Of a DNA stretch of 64,000 nucleotides, positions 13,501 to 24,758 are shown piece by piece; positions within the stretch are counted from its first letter, which is position 1, and every line of letters begins with the position of its first letter. A program made the position numbers and the translations under genes. The stretch is from contig CAJINV010000002.1 of the NCBI GenBank assembly GCA_905178155.1, positions 10,210,146 through 10,274,145 of the forward strand, in the 5' to 3' direction. Source of the stretch: Amoebophrya sp. A120 (Eukaryota > Sar > Dinophyceae > Syndiniales > Amoebophryaceae). A model generated the notes under the pieces. It was not told the DNA's origin. It was given only the letters and a program-made list of their open reading frames with translations, and did not search any database.

Positions 13501-16500
13501 ACAGAGCAACCAATTACTGTGTCATCGGACAGAACGGTCGTGACATTTGCTTCTGAAAAGGAGAAATTGATGAAGAATCCGAATCTTCTGTTGGACGAGC
13601 TTCATGCGTCGGGAAGAAGATCGAGTGATACTCATCTGCTTAGTTCCTCCTCGACAAAAACTCCAACTCTTCAGCCGGGCGACCTCATAGCGGGTCCCGC
13701 TTGGATCCTCGATGCTACGACCACGTGCGTCGTCGACGCCGGCTGCTTCGCCAGGATAAACGCCGAGTCGAGCATCGAACTCACGATTCCCCGAGCGGTG
13801 GACTCCACAATCACCCCTGCGGAGCTGAGCAGCTTGCAGACGCTTTCCACCGACTGCGGGAAGAGTATATTGGCATGGGGGGACGACGTCTTGCAGGATC
13901 AGAGGGGAAGGGAAGTGACGGAACAAATAAGCAAGCCAGATGCAGCACCAGCCGCTGGTGCGCGAGAAACAGTGTTGTCAGAGCGTGAACGAGTACAACC
14001 ACTTGGTTGTATGCAAGTAGTACGAACAAAGGAGAAGGCTTCTAAATCACCGCCAACAGCTGCAAAAAGTAGTGAGACACCTTCACCCACTCATGTACTG
14101 CGCCCGGACTCCGCCACCCTCTCAGTTTACGGACACCAATTTATGTCGATTGCGGAGCAGTGTGGTCGGGTGCTGCAACGAACGGCGGTGTCGGTGAACA
14201 TCAAGGAGCGTTTGGATTTCTCGTGTGCGATCTTCGATAAGGACGGGAACCTGGTTGCCAACGCGCCCCACGTGCCCGTGCATTTAGGTGCCATGGCGGA
14301 GACCATTAAGGCGCAGATTTTGCTGCGAAAAAGAGAGCTCGAGGAGTATGCGCGCAACGGTGCGACCACTAGTACCAGCACAGCAGGAGCACCAGAAGGT
14401 CGTTCTACTGCAACAGAATCAGCAGCTGCGGCAAGAAGCAATATTGGGAGCTGCAAAATAAAACCCGACAAGGATAGCACCTTCGCGTGGGTAACCAACG
14501 ACCCCTTTCTCGGTGGTAGCCACTTGCCGGACGTAACGGTGATCACGCCGGTATTTGAGGACGAGGAAACAACAAGCGGTACAACGCGTGAGCATCAAGA
14601 GGCCGAAGTACGAGCACTGTCAACAACAAGAAGTGCGAACGAAAAGGAAGACGCACGAACTTTGGTGAACACACCACGAGCTACAAAACCACATCGTGAA
14701 CTCCTCTTCTTCGTTGCGTGCCGGGGCCACCACGCGGACATCGGGGGCATTACCGCGGGTTCGATGCCCGCGAGGTCTACCAAGATAACGGAGGAGGGGG
14801 CGCTAATCACCTCTGAATTTTTGGTGAAGGGGAACGAATTTCAGGAGCAGAAAATGCGGGCGCTGTTCCGCGAATCCCGCAACCTGGACGACGTCATTTC
14901 CGACCTGAAGGCGCAGGTCGCAGCCAACTTCAGGGGGAAGGGCCTGTTGCTGAGTCTGCTGCGGCAGAACGGGCGGGACACCGTGCTGGCGTATATGAAA
15001 CATGTGCAGCAGTGGGCCAAGGGAGCGGTGCAGCAGATGTTGAAGCAGTTGTGCTCACAGTACGGCAAGAACGAGTTTTCCGCGGAGGAATACATGGACT
15101 GTGGAACGAAAATCCAGTTGAAAATCACCATGGAGGAGAGGAATCGCGAGGTGCATGGTGGTGATGAAGCTGGTTGTGGTTCAGCTTCTCCTTATGAAAA
15201 GATAGCCTCTGTTTATCACAGGGTTAAGCGCTTCATTCTTAAAAAATTCATTTGTCAAAAAAAAAATTTTTTTTAGTAAGGTTTGATGCACAGGAAGCTT
15301 CGCCTTTTCCACGACACCGGTTCCGCAGTTGTGACGAATCCACGGGGCAGATGTACTCCAGGAGAACGGCAGGATGGTTTGTTGATTTTTATGAATGATA
15401 ATACTAACTAGAATGGAGGCACAGCTAGCTAGATAATTCAATAGCATTCAAAAGATGTAAATGAAGGATCAACTCAGCAAACGAGACAGGAAGAACGTGG
15501 CTGTCAGGCAGCTGATGGTCAACGGGGAATCGTGGCTGTGTCTGCGCGTTCCCATTTACTGGAGATACCGGGGCATTCGTGGTGGAGCACAGCTGCTTCG
15601 CCACGATGTAAGTCCGTGGATTCGGGCGAATCCACGGACTTACATCGTGGCGAAGCAGCTGTGCTCCACCACGAATGCCCCTTTGCAGCGTCTGCCGGAG
15701 ATCCACAAGCTCCAATCCGTTTACCGGCCGTCGACTCCGCAGCTCCAGTCGCAGTTGTACACCAGAGCTTACAAAAGGGGTCCGCTATTTCTATTCAAAA
15801 TCAGTGATGTTATTTAATCTAACTAGCTGTGCCTCCATTCTAGTTATTTTACACTTTCATATCAACCAGCAGCAAGGTTCAGTCGTCGTTCCACTGGTCC
15901 AGGAGGTGCAGGTACCGCAATCGCCGTCGTCGACACGTAGCAGATGATGCTGTAAACAACACCATCAAACCTCACTAAAAAAAATTTTTTTTTTGACAAA
16001 TGAATTTTTTAAGAATGAATCATTTAGCCCTGTGATACTGTTGCACCTCCCGGAGACGCGAGCGAAAAGCACGACACCGCGACTTCCAATCACGCACTAC
16101 CAAGCCCAAGAACAGGAAGTCCGCAGCGCAAGGACCTGCAACTTCTTCCCGCCGCGAAGAGACGCAAAGTTAGTCAGGGGTCCCCTGCTGGTGTCGAAAA
16201 GCAGGACCAGAGTCGTGGAGGTCAGGATTTTTTCCAAGCGGTTTTTGATTTCACCGGCACAGGTCCGGAGCGCCCCGACTCGAACATCAACGCGCCGTCG
16301 GCAATCACTTCGGCCGCGATTATGTACTGTCTCCGGTCCCTCGTGAAGCAGGACATACCGCTGAATTCCGGGTGCCTGCTCCCGGTGAAAATTCTTCTGC
16401 CGGAGAAGTCCCTGCTCAACCCGAGCAACAATCTGGCGGTGTGCGCTGGGAACGTCACCACCTCCATGCGCATCGTGGACGTGATTTTGAAAGCGTTTCT

Positions 16501-17212
16501 GTCCCAAGCAGCCAGCCAGGGCTGCATGAACAACGTCACCTTTGGCACGAAAAATTTTGGGTACTACGAAACCATCGCGGGCGGACACGGAGCGGGGCTG
16601 CACTGGCACGGGACCAGCGCAAAGCACGCACACATGACCAACACCCGCATGACGGATGTGGAGGTCATGGAATCGCAGTATCCGGTGGTGATTCGAGAAT
16701 TCGGAATTCGGCCAAACAGCGGGGGCGCGGGCAAGTTTCGCGGCGGGGATGGGGTCGTTCGGGAGTTAGAATTCACCCACGACGACCAAAAGGAAGATTT
16801 GGAAATTTCGGTTTTGACCCAAAGGCGGCTGACGAAACCCTTTGGCCTCCTGGGTGGGGAGAGCGGACAAAGTGGACGCCAGGTTCTGCTGTACCCCGAT
16901 GAATCGGCCGCGATGGGAAGGTCGGAAAGCTCCAAGAGGCATGCAGCGGACGATGATGTTCCGAGTCTGACGCTTCCTACTGTGGTTCAGCTGAAACCTT
17001 CGCAACACGTCGAAAAAGTTCCAAGGGGCACCAGATTGAGGATAGAAACACCGGGAGGTGGCGGCTACGGCGTCAAGTCCACAAGTCGCATTGATGTTGG
17101 CAGGCTGGATGGGACTAGGGGAGGAAAACAGCAGCAAGAAGCCTTCAGCGCGCAGCTACGTCAGCAGATGACGGGCTCTGTTGCTCTGTCTTCGAATAAT
17201 GTAGAATTTTGA
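10573..17212 (+). CDS. OPLAH: 5-oxoprolinase (ATP-hydrolysing), with an 824-bp introner
   Basis: It converts 5-oxo-L-proline to glutamate with ATP hydrolysis, in the gamma-glutamyl (glutathione) cycle, in the cytosol. Exons are 10573-15213 and 16043-17212, joined by removal of the element at 15214-16037 plus one CTGTT copy; the result is 5811 nt, 1936 residues. The HyuA-like half shows FFVDRGGTFTDF near the start, GFDMGGTSTDVSRF and CFGGAGPQHVC. The HyuB-like half shows VNIKERLDFSCAIFD, NDPFLGGSHLPDVTVITPVF, RGHHADIGGITAG and, after the element, DFTGTGPERPDSNINAPSA, QGCMNNVT and SGGAGKFRGGDG. The family is normally about 1290 residues; the excess is Ser/Lys/Glu-rich insertions between conserved blocks (for example about 165-320, 870-1010 and 1110-1180). 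The introner falls at residue 1547, in such a spacer. Apart from it the gene is intronless. Confidence 0.93.
15214..16037 (+). mobile_element. Large foldback introner in 5-oxoprolinase (824 bp)
   Basis: The ends TATCACAGGG and CCCTGTGATA open a terminal inverted repeat of about 75 bp (15214-15288 against 15963-16037). It is near-perfect, including an A/T-run core and CATCAAACC. A middle pair of inverted arms lies at about 15407-15437 and 15810-15842. The centre is a palindrome (15570-15681). The duplication CTGTT is at 15209-15213 and 16038-16042. Excision restores GCC TCT GTT GCA CCT and the frame into the conserved 5-oxoprolinase C-terminal block. The open frame at 15461-15817 mostly reads through the palindrome and I do not call it a gene. 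Confidence 0.93.
15570..15681. repeat. Perfect 55-bp-arm palindrome at the core of the introner
   Basis: Arms 15570-15624 and 15627-15681 are exact reverse complements separated by two bases (GG). The left arm begins GGGGCATTCGTGG and the right arm ends CCACGAATGCCCC. The DNA or its transcript could form a cruciform or hairpin. Confidence 0.95.
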
Positions 17213-17670
17213 AATGTTGGAAATGGAATAAAAGAATTGCGAAGTGACAATTGCTAGTGGCAGGACAATCGCATGCAAAGTGTTCTCAGGAGCACAGAGG
17301 AAACGAAATACCGGAAGTCTGTTCATTTTCTTCATCGACATCATTCTCTCTCTTCATCGCCATTTAACTGCAATGGATGCCACAGCCGGGCAAAAGAGAT
17401 GACTAGTCACGAGGTCTGAGAGTTTCGCAGTTGTAGCTAGAAGGCGACTTCTCCGGGTGATGTGGCGCCGTTCATTTTGGAATGACATGATTGTTTGTGG
17501 CCTCGAGTTTTCTTGTCTGAAGAGCATTCCGCTTAACCTCCAATTGCCTGCGAAGAACGAGAGTCACGTCGCAAGCGACCTGCGTATGTTATGATGTCGG
17601 TCCTCCTGTAAAGGGTAAACCCTCTCTTTTGGAGCACACACAGAATCAGAAAAACAAGTCCTCTTCTAGC
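17213..17670. other. Intergenic region, no gene seen
   Basis: Short spacer between 5-oxoprolinase and the membrane-protein gene. No coding signal, repeat or RNA gene recognised. Confidence 0.5.
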
Positions 17671-18234
17671 ATGCTCGGCGCAACAAGTAAAGATGGGGGT
17701 TCCGGCTCCGTGTTTCTGCCCGAATGGGAGGAATCGCTCATCAAGGAACTGGGCCCCACCGTGCTGCTCTCCTCGGCGCTTGCGTTTGCGTTCTTCGGAC
17801 CGAAGGCACAGCAGTACTTTCTGATTGTGATCGGGTTTTTGTTCGGGACCCTGCTGAGCTTTTTTTTCCTCACTACGGAGGTGGCGAAAAGCGTTTTGTC
17901 CACCGCGTCTAGCCCAAATGCGCTGGCCGCAATCCCGGAGCTGCTGCAGAAGTCGCCCGACGCACAGAAGAATCTGCTGCTATCCGTCGTTCCGGGGCTG
18001 GTGTGCTCCTTCTGCTTCTACAAGCTGATTCGGTTCAGCATCTACCTACTGGGACTCATGCTCGGCGCCTTCGTAGCCAAACAGTTCGCTATTTCCTTTT
18101 TCGAGGCCCACGCGGACTCCATCGTCATGAGAGCAGTATATGAGAAGGTGCCTAGTTGGCAATTTAACATCTTCGTCTACTGGATTTTTGCCATGGCAGG
18201 CGCAAAGTTCCTGTCCAGAGGCACGCTAGGCTGA
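17671..18234 (+). CDS. Small multi-pass membrane protein
   Basis: 187 residues from the ATG at 17671; the frame is open a little further upstream but only from a non-ATG codon. After a soluble N-terminus (MLGATSKDGGSGSVFLPEWE) there are hydrophobic segments at about residues 27-43, 47-67, 99-117, 119-139 and 167-183, with a polar loop between the second and third. I do not recognise the family. The pattern of paired helices resembles small TMEM-like integral membrane proteins. No intron is needed, although an unseen 5' or 3' exon cannot be excluded. Confidence 0.65.
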   Translation: MLGATSKDGGSGSVFLPEWEESLIKELGPTVLLSSALAFAFFGPKAQQYFLIVIGFLFGTLLSFFFLTTEVAKSVLSTASSPNALAAIPELLQKSPDAQKNLLLSVVPGLVCSFCFYKLIRFSIYLLGLMLGAFVAKQFAISFFEAHADSIVMRAVYEKVPSWQFNIFVYWIFAMAGAKFLSRGTLG

Positions 18235-18888
18235 GACGCTTCGACGCTGTTTTGACCTTGAACCTTCATATTTGTAGCCTGCTGTGTTTGCTGTGGGTGC
18301 TTGCCCTGCCTGTACTTAACTGCTTTTCAAATTGTCTCAGTACTTAAGTTTTTTGCTGGGATGAACAAGCTACCTCCTGCACTTGGAATTGGACGATTAC
18401 CTAGCAGAACTGTTTTTCGTGAAGGTAAAGCACCACTGCCACTGCCTCTGTGCCCCTCAAGAAGAAAGGCAGTGCGTACTGAAAATCTGCCCTCGGTTCC
18501 TTTTGTTCCTGAAGAAGCCAAGAATCATTGTTGTTGAGCGACGAGAAGTTTTTTGATGTTCTGCTTTTTTTCGTGTTAGTTAGTCTGTCAGGCTTCACCT
18601 CAATTGCTTGCGTATCAAACTTTTCCTTGTTTTGATGAAAAAGGGCACTTGAGCGACAAAGAGTGGTATAAAACGCGGCACTAAGTACGGCTCTGTACCA
18701 TTGTATCGCAAACTGGCCCCACAGGGAAGCAAACAGCGAGAGGCACAAAGTTCAAAGACCAACACGGTAATTTTAGAAAAAAAGACTATCCCCTCTCTAG
18801 CTACTTGTTTCACACGAAAGACTTGGCCGACGAGTTGTTTCAAACTGTACCTTGAACGAGAAGTCATCACAAATCGCACTTGTAAAAG
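18235..18888. other. Intergenic region, no gene seen
   Basis: Spacer of about 650 bp with short conflicting frames only. No element recognised. Confidence 0.5.
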
Positions 18889-19451
18889 ATGAAGCACTTC
18901 TTCCGCACGGTGCTTGCCGTATCGGCACTCTCCACGCATGTTGACGCCAAGGCCCGCAAAGCGAAAATCGGGATGGCGGACACGATTCGAGGTAGAGCTT
19001 CTCACTCCAAAGTCCATGACGGATGTTGCCGCATTCCCTTGTAAGTGTATGTAAATCTGGCATGCCATAGCTCCACTTGAATGACAAAGTCTGAAGTGAC
19101 ATCAAACAATCAACGACGATTTTTTGCAAATCATGATTCGTGGTATAATTGTTCCCACCGCCCCTAGGTACCTGCGTGAACCCCCCGCAAGAGGCCGACC
19201 TGCGCGAGCGTGTGGAGTACGGCGACAAGATCGAAATCAAGCTCTCCGCGTACACCGACAATCCGGAGAGTAAGGATGGTTTGGAGTACTCCGTGGACAA
19301 AGCCCTGCAGACCATCACCGTCGGCCGGGCGAACGTGCCGGTCCTCAACGAGATGACGCTGGGCATGTGCCCCAACGAGATCCGCCGCATCATGACCTGG
19401 ATCAACCCCAAGCACAAAATCGGCCCGCTGGCGTACAAAGACTTTTACTAA
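18889..19451 (+). CDS. Secreted FKBP-like protein, short and probably catalytically degenerate
   Basis: Exons 18889-18991 and 19168-19451 (GT-AG intron) give 128 residues. Residues 1-20 (MKHFFRTVLAVSALSTHVDA) form a signal peptide, so the product enters the secretory pathway. The mature part follows the FKBP peptidyl-prolyl isomerase pattern: VEYGDKIEIKLSAYTDN for the first strands, then LEYSVD, TITVGRANVPVLNEMTLGMC and EIRRIMTWIN. Key FKBP pocket residues are replaced: the Phe-Asp pair is Tyr-Ser, the Val-Ile pair is Val-Pro, and the pocket Trp is absent. The final beta strand, normally hydrophobic, is missing because the chain stops at KDFY. This is a full family match in order but a shortened one; a binding rather than enzymatic role is inferred. 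Confidence 0.75.
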
Positions 19452-20590
19452 ATTTACGAAATATTTGCTTCTTTTCGTTTCGTGATGCAAAATGTGTACA
19501 GTACTCGGAGAAACCGCATTGTTTTTGATGTCAGATTGGATCATTTTGTGCATGATTTGTATCCAAGAAGAACATACTGCAGGTACATGGTGGAGGTGGT
19601 GAAAATCGTGGCAAAAAAGGCAATATCCTTTGCAAAAGTATCGCTCACGTAAATGCGGCCATTTGATTTTGTAGCGTTTCGCGTTCGAAAACGCGCCCCA
19701 TGCATAATGTTGAGCTCCTACGCTTTGCTTTTGAAAAAAGCTGTCCCACGACGTATGGATCATTCCTGAGCGATACATCTTTTGCACTGCATAGACGCTG
19801 CAGGCCGGTGGCCCGGGCGGATTTGATGAGTTGTAGAATGTTTCTGTTATGACGCGACGTTGATTGACGTCACGTTGTTGACGCATGGCAATGTCAATCT
19901 TTCATTTGTTTTTCGTTTCATCTGTTTCTTTCTGTTTGTGAATGAATTTGCTTTCCTCTCTTTTTAAACTCAAGTTTTTCGCTCGTGGCGGTGACCTAGA
20001 ATTTCATTGGACAAAACTTTTGGAAAGGCGAGTAAGACTTGAGAATTTTTCTCCATGTAATGAACCACGACCAGACTGAAGTTTTTCTCTTTTTGACTTT
20101 GTGTCTACGAGGACGATTTTGTAAAATGAAAAAACATGATATTGGGTGATTGCAACGGGGGTATCCGCCTCACAAGTTTCTTTGTGCTTCGTTACAACCG
20201 TCCGGAAAAACAAAACTTTCTTGCCACTCAAAAACCGTCTTTGTTTCTCGATTTTTTTATGAACTAGTTGCGAACTTACTTTTTTCGAGATATTATGACA
20301 GGAAGGTGGAATTCAATTACTACACCCCCAGTTTTATGCTCGGGACCTCGCACTGAAAGGCAAAGGTTGCGTGTTCTACTTCCTGGGGCGATCATGCAAC
20401 GGATTCATGGTAGGCCGCCAACGCCTCAACCTCAAGTACTTAAAGATCCCGTATACCGGATGTTGAACAGCACTTGAAAAAGATCTCTTGAAAACGTACA
20501 GCTTGAGTTTGTACCTCCTCTGCTGAAGTATCTACACGTCGATCGATCGAGACGCAAGCGGAGCATCAATCACATATCGCCGAAAAAAAG
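19452..20590. other. Intergenic region, no gene seen
   Basis: About 1.1 kb with only short frames. I find no exon, repeat or RNA gene. Confidence 0.5.
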
Positions 20591-22738
20591 ATGGGGACTT
20601 CCGATCTCCCGACACATCGCCAGCACCTGGGCCCAACGCTCGACCAGGCGGTGCTTCCCGATCGCGAGCCACCCGTCTGCGTCTTCCACGTGCGCCTATA
20701 TTTCGTCGGGATCGGGACCCTGAATACGGCCTTGGTCGAGGGCTTCATGGCAAGATATCTCCGATACCGAAACGGTGAAGACCGAGCGCATCTGCACGTT
20801 GATGATAATGATGAACAAAAAACAAAAGCCAAGCAGGATTGTAAGACTCCCGGCAGCTGCCGTGCGAAAGAGCGAGTTTCTCGCCTCATCGTCGACAAGG
20901 ACGCCGGTTTGGTCATTCGCGCGCCTCTGTTTCTCTCAGACCGTGGGAACGCAATTCACTTGGAGAAAAAATACGACTCTGAAGGCGAAGGGGATAAGCT
21001 TTTGAGAATTTGTTCGCACCTTGAAGACGAACAAGTGGCTGGTACACAACCTGCTGCAGAAGGCGGGGAAGTGGACACGACGAGATGCGGTCGTGGTGTT
21101 CTTCCAGGGCTAGCAAGCGTCTTCTCCACCATTTCCGAACACGCCATCAGGGCCACACACGACGAAGAACAGGATAATACCACAAAGACGACTTCCACCA
21201 GAGGCCATGGAAGTACCCCGGCGCCGTGCACTGGGGGCGATGTTGAATCTCTTTTCAGTCATGCAAAGGTCCACCCCGAAGTCGGGCAGAGGATGGAACG
21301 GCAAGTGCTCTTCTTCGCCGTGCGCCCGCCTCAGGTTGACGAAGCATTGGCGCAGTTCTTCACGGAAAAGCGCAACGGCCTCTCCAGCGCCGACGTGCCG
21401 CTGGTTTTTGTCAACCTAGTCGCGACATTGACCAACGAGGAACTGCGTGACAAAATGGCCCTGTATTGGAAACTTGCGAAGCCATCGAATCCTGAAAAGT
21501 ATTTTTGGCATCTCGCTTTCGCGTTCATTCAAAGGCACATTTCGCTTTCGCGCACGCGACGATGATCTTCTGTCTCGGTTCGATGCTTTTCGTTCAGGGG
21601 CTCGGTTCGTCCATCTCACGGGATGAGATGGGCTGGCTTTTTGTCACGCCCGTGGGGGTTACAATTCTGAAAATAGCGTAAAAAGGGCCTGAACTAAAAA
21701 ACGCTTGAAGGATGAATGTGCCAACGCATCATACAGGCGCCGCGATGAAGTACGAAGACAACTCGAGCTTGACCTTCACATCCCATCGACAAATCAGGTA
21801 TCCATCGACAAGCCTCGGGATGATGACAGGAAAAATTTGCATCGTCAAGGCCGTCCCCCTACCTCCGGCGCGGTACCTTCAGGGCTGCACAGTTGTTTGC
21901 AGGGAGGCAACAACTTTCTGTCTGGACGCATCCGCGAATATTGAGCAGCAAGAACAGAACGATAACGCTACCTGCGGCCCGACCGACGGGGATACGGAAA
22001 TGGTAAAGCTTGTCGAAAAGCTGTTTGGGCTTTTGGGCACAGTGACGATGTGTGAAAACACGGTAGACTTGCCCGTCTTTCAAACGATGACGGGCCTCAT
22101 GGGTCAGTTTTATCAGCAAATGGACTGGCTCAGCGACTGGATGGTTGAGCACTCTGCTTGCCGTGGTGCGGACGAAGTTACAACGGGCACAACAATCACA
22201 CAAGAGGAGGGAAAACTTTCATGTTCATCCCGCATCACGAAGGCAAACGCGACAGAATACGTGGCAAGCTTTTACAAAAGCATTCTGGCCGATGTCATAG
22301 AGAAATTACCGGCGCGCGAAGAGGTCTCAGACCAGGTCGAGCCCGCGAAAGCAAGCCAACACGTCCTGAAGCACCTGATGGACGAACAGACCCGAGGTGG
22401 TATGACTGTGAACAATCCACAGAAAGTAGTAATCGACAGAGTAGATGGAGATGGTGATGCACGGTATTTCGTCGCAGAAATGGTATGTTGCATGCTAACA
22501 AAGGTGTGGAGGCCTCGATATCGTCTGGTGCACGAGCATACAGATACAAACACCATCATGCGCACTTGTACTATTCACATTTTTTTCCATCCTCATGCTC
22601 TTTGCAACTTGCGTGCGCGCTTTCTGATGGAAACGCGGTCTCAACGAACAGGCGATGCAACACATGATGGAGACAAAACGGCAAACGGTAGACACATGCG
22701 ATCAACTGCTGAACAGATTGCGTGGCATCAAAACATGA
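20591..22738 (+). CDS. Pyrroline-5-carboxylate reductase-family protein with a large insertion
   Basis: The family reduces 1-pyrroline-5-carboxylate to proline with NAD(P)H. Exons 20591-21498, 21798-22482 and 22652-22738, with GT-AG introns, total 1680 nt (559 residues). The NAD(P)-binding start reads YFVGIGTLNTALVEGF (about residues 37-52). The second half of the fold reads VLFFAVRPPQVDEALAQFF, then VFVNLVATLTNEELRDKM, and, after the intron, ICIVKAVPLPPARYLQGCTV. The C-terminal helical domain contains FQTMTGLMGQFYQQMDWL and a RGGMTVN motif in place of the usual PGG(T/L)T. Residues 60-240 hold a long polar, low-complexity insertion between the glycine-rich loop and the next strand; the family is normally 260-290 residues. 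It could be a proC-like paralogue with another substrate. It is the last + strand gene before the strand switch. Confidence 0.8.
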
Positions 22739-24433
22739 CACTTGACGGACAGAAACACGATAACCACACACAAAAGAATTCCACGAACAGAAAAACAGAA
22801 AACTATTCAAGATAACTCTTCCACGAATGCCGAATTAAGCATAAACTCTACCTACATGATTCCAATCCCGATCACAATATCCACGAAAATCAAATTGGAG
22901 AATCCAATCCGATCATGATTTGGTCATTCTTCCATCCTCAATCGAATTTGATTTCTTTGTCAGAATTCATCGACAAAAAAGACATTGCAATTTTTGTCAT
23001 TTTCACGATTCTGTTGGTTTCTTTATTGAAAATTCTGAAGTCTGGATTGATGTGGGATCCCAAAAAATTCTTTTCATAGATAAGGATAATCTGATGTGAA
23101 TATATTATCGTATCTTTCCCAAAAAAAAAACCAAAGTTTTTGTTTCTCATAAAATTTGCATGATTCTGTATTAATTTGGAAAAATTTGAGAGAATAATTT
23201 GGTGATCGGGATCTGGATCGATTGATGAATGTCAGGACAGGAATAAATCTCGATAATAAGCATAGTTCTAGAATAATTTTGGGAAAATTTTCCATGATAA
23301 TTTAATGGATTTTATCTGGATTGATTTCGGAAGATGAAGATGAAGAGTGGGGTAAGAAATGCTGATGAGTTGTGGTCATCTCATTTCTCATTCATCCGGT
23401 CGGGTGCAGGGATGATTAATGGGATGGAAGAAGAAAAGCAAGATCCGATCGATCAATTGGCTCAGATTCTATCCCATTAATCAGGCATCCGATCGGATGG
23501 ATGAGAAATTAATAGGACACCCACAACTCATTGGAATTTGTTATCCCACTGAAATTTTTAATATTTATTTCTTGGAAGATTAAATAAGAGATTTGGGGAA
23601 ATTTCTGCAAAAGATAATAAATTTGTTAGGAATAAATTTGAAGATTTATTCTATGTGTCATATTACATTATTGAGATCGAATCGAGAAATGAAGAAGAAT
23701 TACCGGATCAAAGATTGAAACGAAACAATAAATTTTTCAGAAATCGATGAAAATATTCGAGAAATAGGATTCCTATCATTTTTCGGAATCAATCTATAGA
23801 AAATTTTACAGAATTTCAATCGAATGAACTAAATAACAATCTGATCGATCCACGAACACACAGATGAAAAAAAAAAAAATTATCGACCAATCTCGAAAAA
23901 TTTCAGAGAAAACAGGACATTGAATTTTTTTTGGAAGAATCAGAGAGAGAAGAAATCATTTTTCCAACAATCAATTTCATATCGAATCATTTCCTCATCG
24001 ATCTGAGAAATATCCTAAGAAACATAGGAAGAATCCTTTTTTTTTTCAAATCGAATTGATTCATCCATGGATATATGTAATTTTCTCTTTGTATTTCTGA
24101 GAAATGATGATGATAATTCAGAAATCATGATTCGATTTGAATATGCCTGATTTTGATTCGCAAAAATGAATCATGATGGTATCCATGGATGTGGATTTTT
24201 CCTTAAATTCTAAGGAAGTGCCGGTCATTTTCGTTGGTCGGAGTTTCGTTTTCTGTGTAGGAGAAAAGTTTTGAGCAAGCAATGTTCAGGTTCATCATCA
24301 GCCCAGCCAACTATGCGAAAAGTCCTCAGGTATTGAACAATGCATGTGTTCTCGTTTTTGTAGTTCTCGTGGTTTCTTTGCCGGTACCTTCTACATTATG
24401 AGAAAAAAAACACAATTTCATTTAGTTCAAGTG
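22739..24433. other. Convergent strand-switch region with AT-rich island
   Basis: No gene. From about 22820 to 24230 the sequence is markedly AT-rich, with runs of A and T, repeated GATCxAAT and GAATCxxAT words, and many small inverted repeats. It differs from the mixed composition on either side. It lies between the last + strand gene (ends 22738) and the first - strand gene (ends 24434), so both gene arrays point into it. One strong inverted repeat is listed separately. Confidence 0.7.
23363..23532. repeat. Imperfect inverted repeat (hairpin) in the AT-rich island
   Basis: Left arm 23363-23425 runs from TGATGAGTTGTGG to ATTAATGGGAT. Right arm 23471-23532 runs from ATCCCATTAAT to CCACAACTCA. 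The arms pair along about 62 bases with a few mismatches around a 45-base loop. Confidence 0.85.
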
Positions 24434-24758
24434 CTACAGAAAGGATGCATTCGGGTCTAGTTGCAGCGCGTGTTGGAGGCTCAAAGCAGCTTCTTTCATC
24501 CCTTTTTTCGATTCCTCGACCTGTGTGAAAAAATCTTCGGCTTCAACGTCTGGACGCCGGTACCTATTTCTGTACTCGTCTAGGGGAGCAAGATCTGCGT
24601 CTTCGCTAAGTTTTTCTTTCGAAACCGTGCGACTTTCGAGCGCCTTTTGAATTTCCATTTGGGCGTGCTCTAGGTTGCCGCGATTCTCAGTTGTGAAGGT
24701 ACGCATTTCTGCCAGAGCGCGCTGCAGTACTTCGGCGTTGTGGTTCTTCGCGACCTCG
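24434..24758 (-). CDS. 3' exon of an unidentified coiled-coil gene
   Basis: On the - strand the frame is open from about 24758 to a stop at 24434 and reads as a charged, helical protein: EVAKNHNAEVLQRALAEM, then NLEHAQMEIQKALESRTV, and a Tyr/Arg motif YRNRYRRPD near the middle. An upstream exon to the right is required, because there is no ATG at the exon start. The exon edge directly abuts CATGTTGATA on the - strand (TATCAACATG at 24759 on +), which resembles an introner end, but I cannot find the partner end. The upstream exons are therefore unplaced and the gene may be broken or partial. Confidence 0.4.

Noticed and set aside
15461-15817. 118-residue open frame inside the 824-bp introner
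   Set aside because: It reads through the palindrome, so the same peptide appears on both strands; no domain and no sign of a transposase.
24281-24328. ATG-led + strand stretch ending in a GT donor, a possible first exon
   Set aside because: Sixteen codons only, no following + strand exon with a matching phase, and it lies in the strand-switch region.
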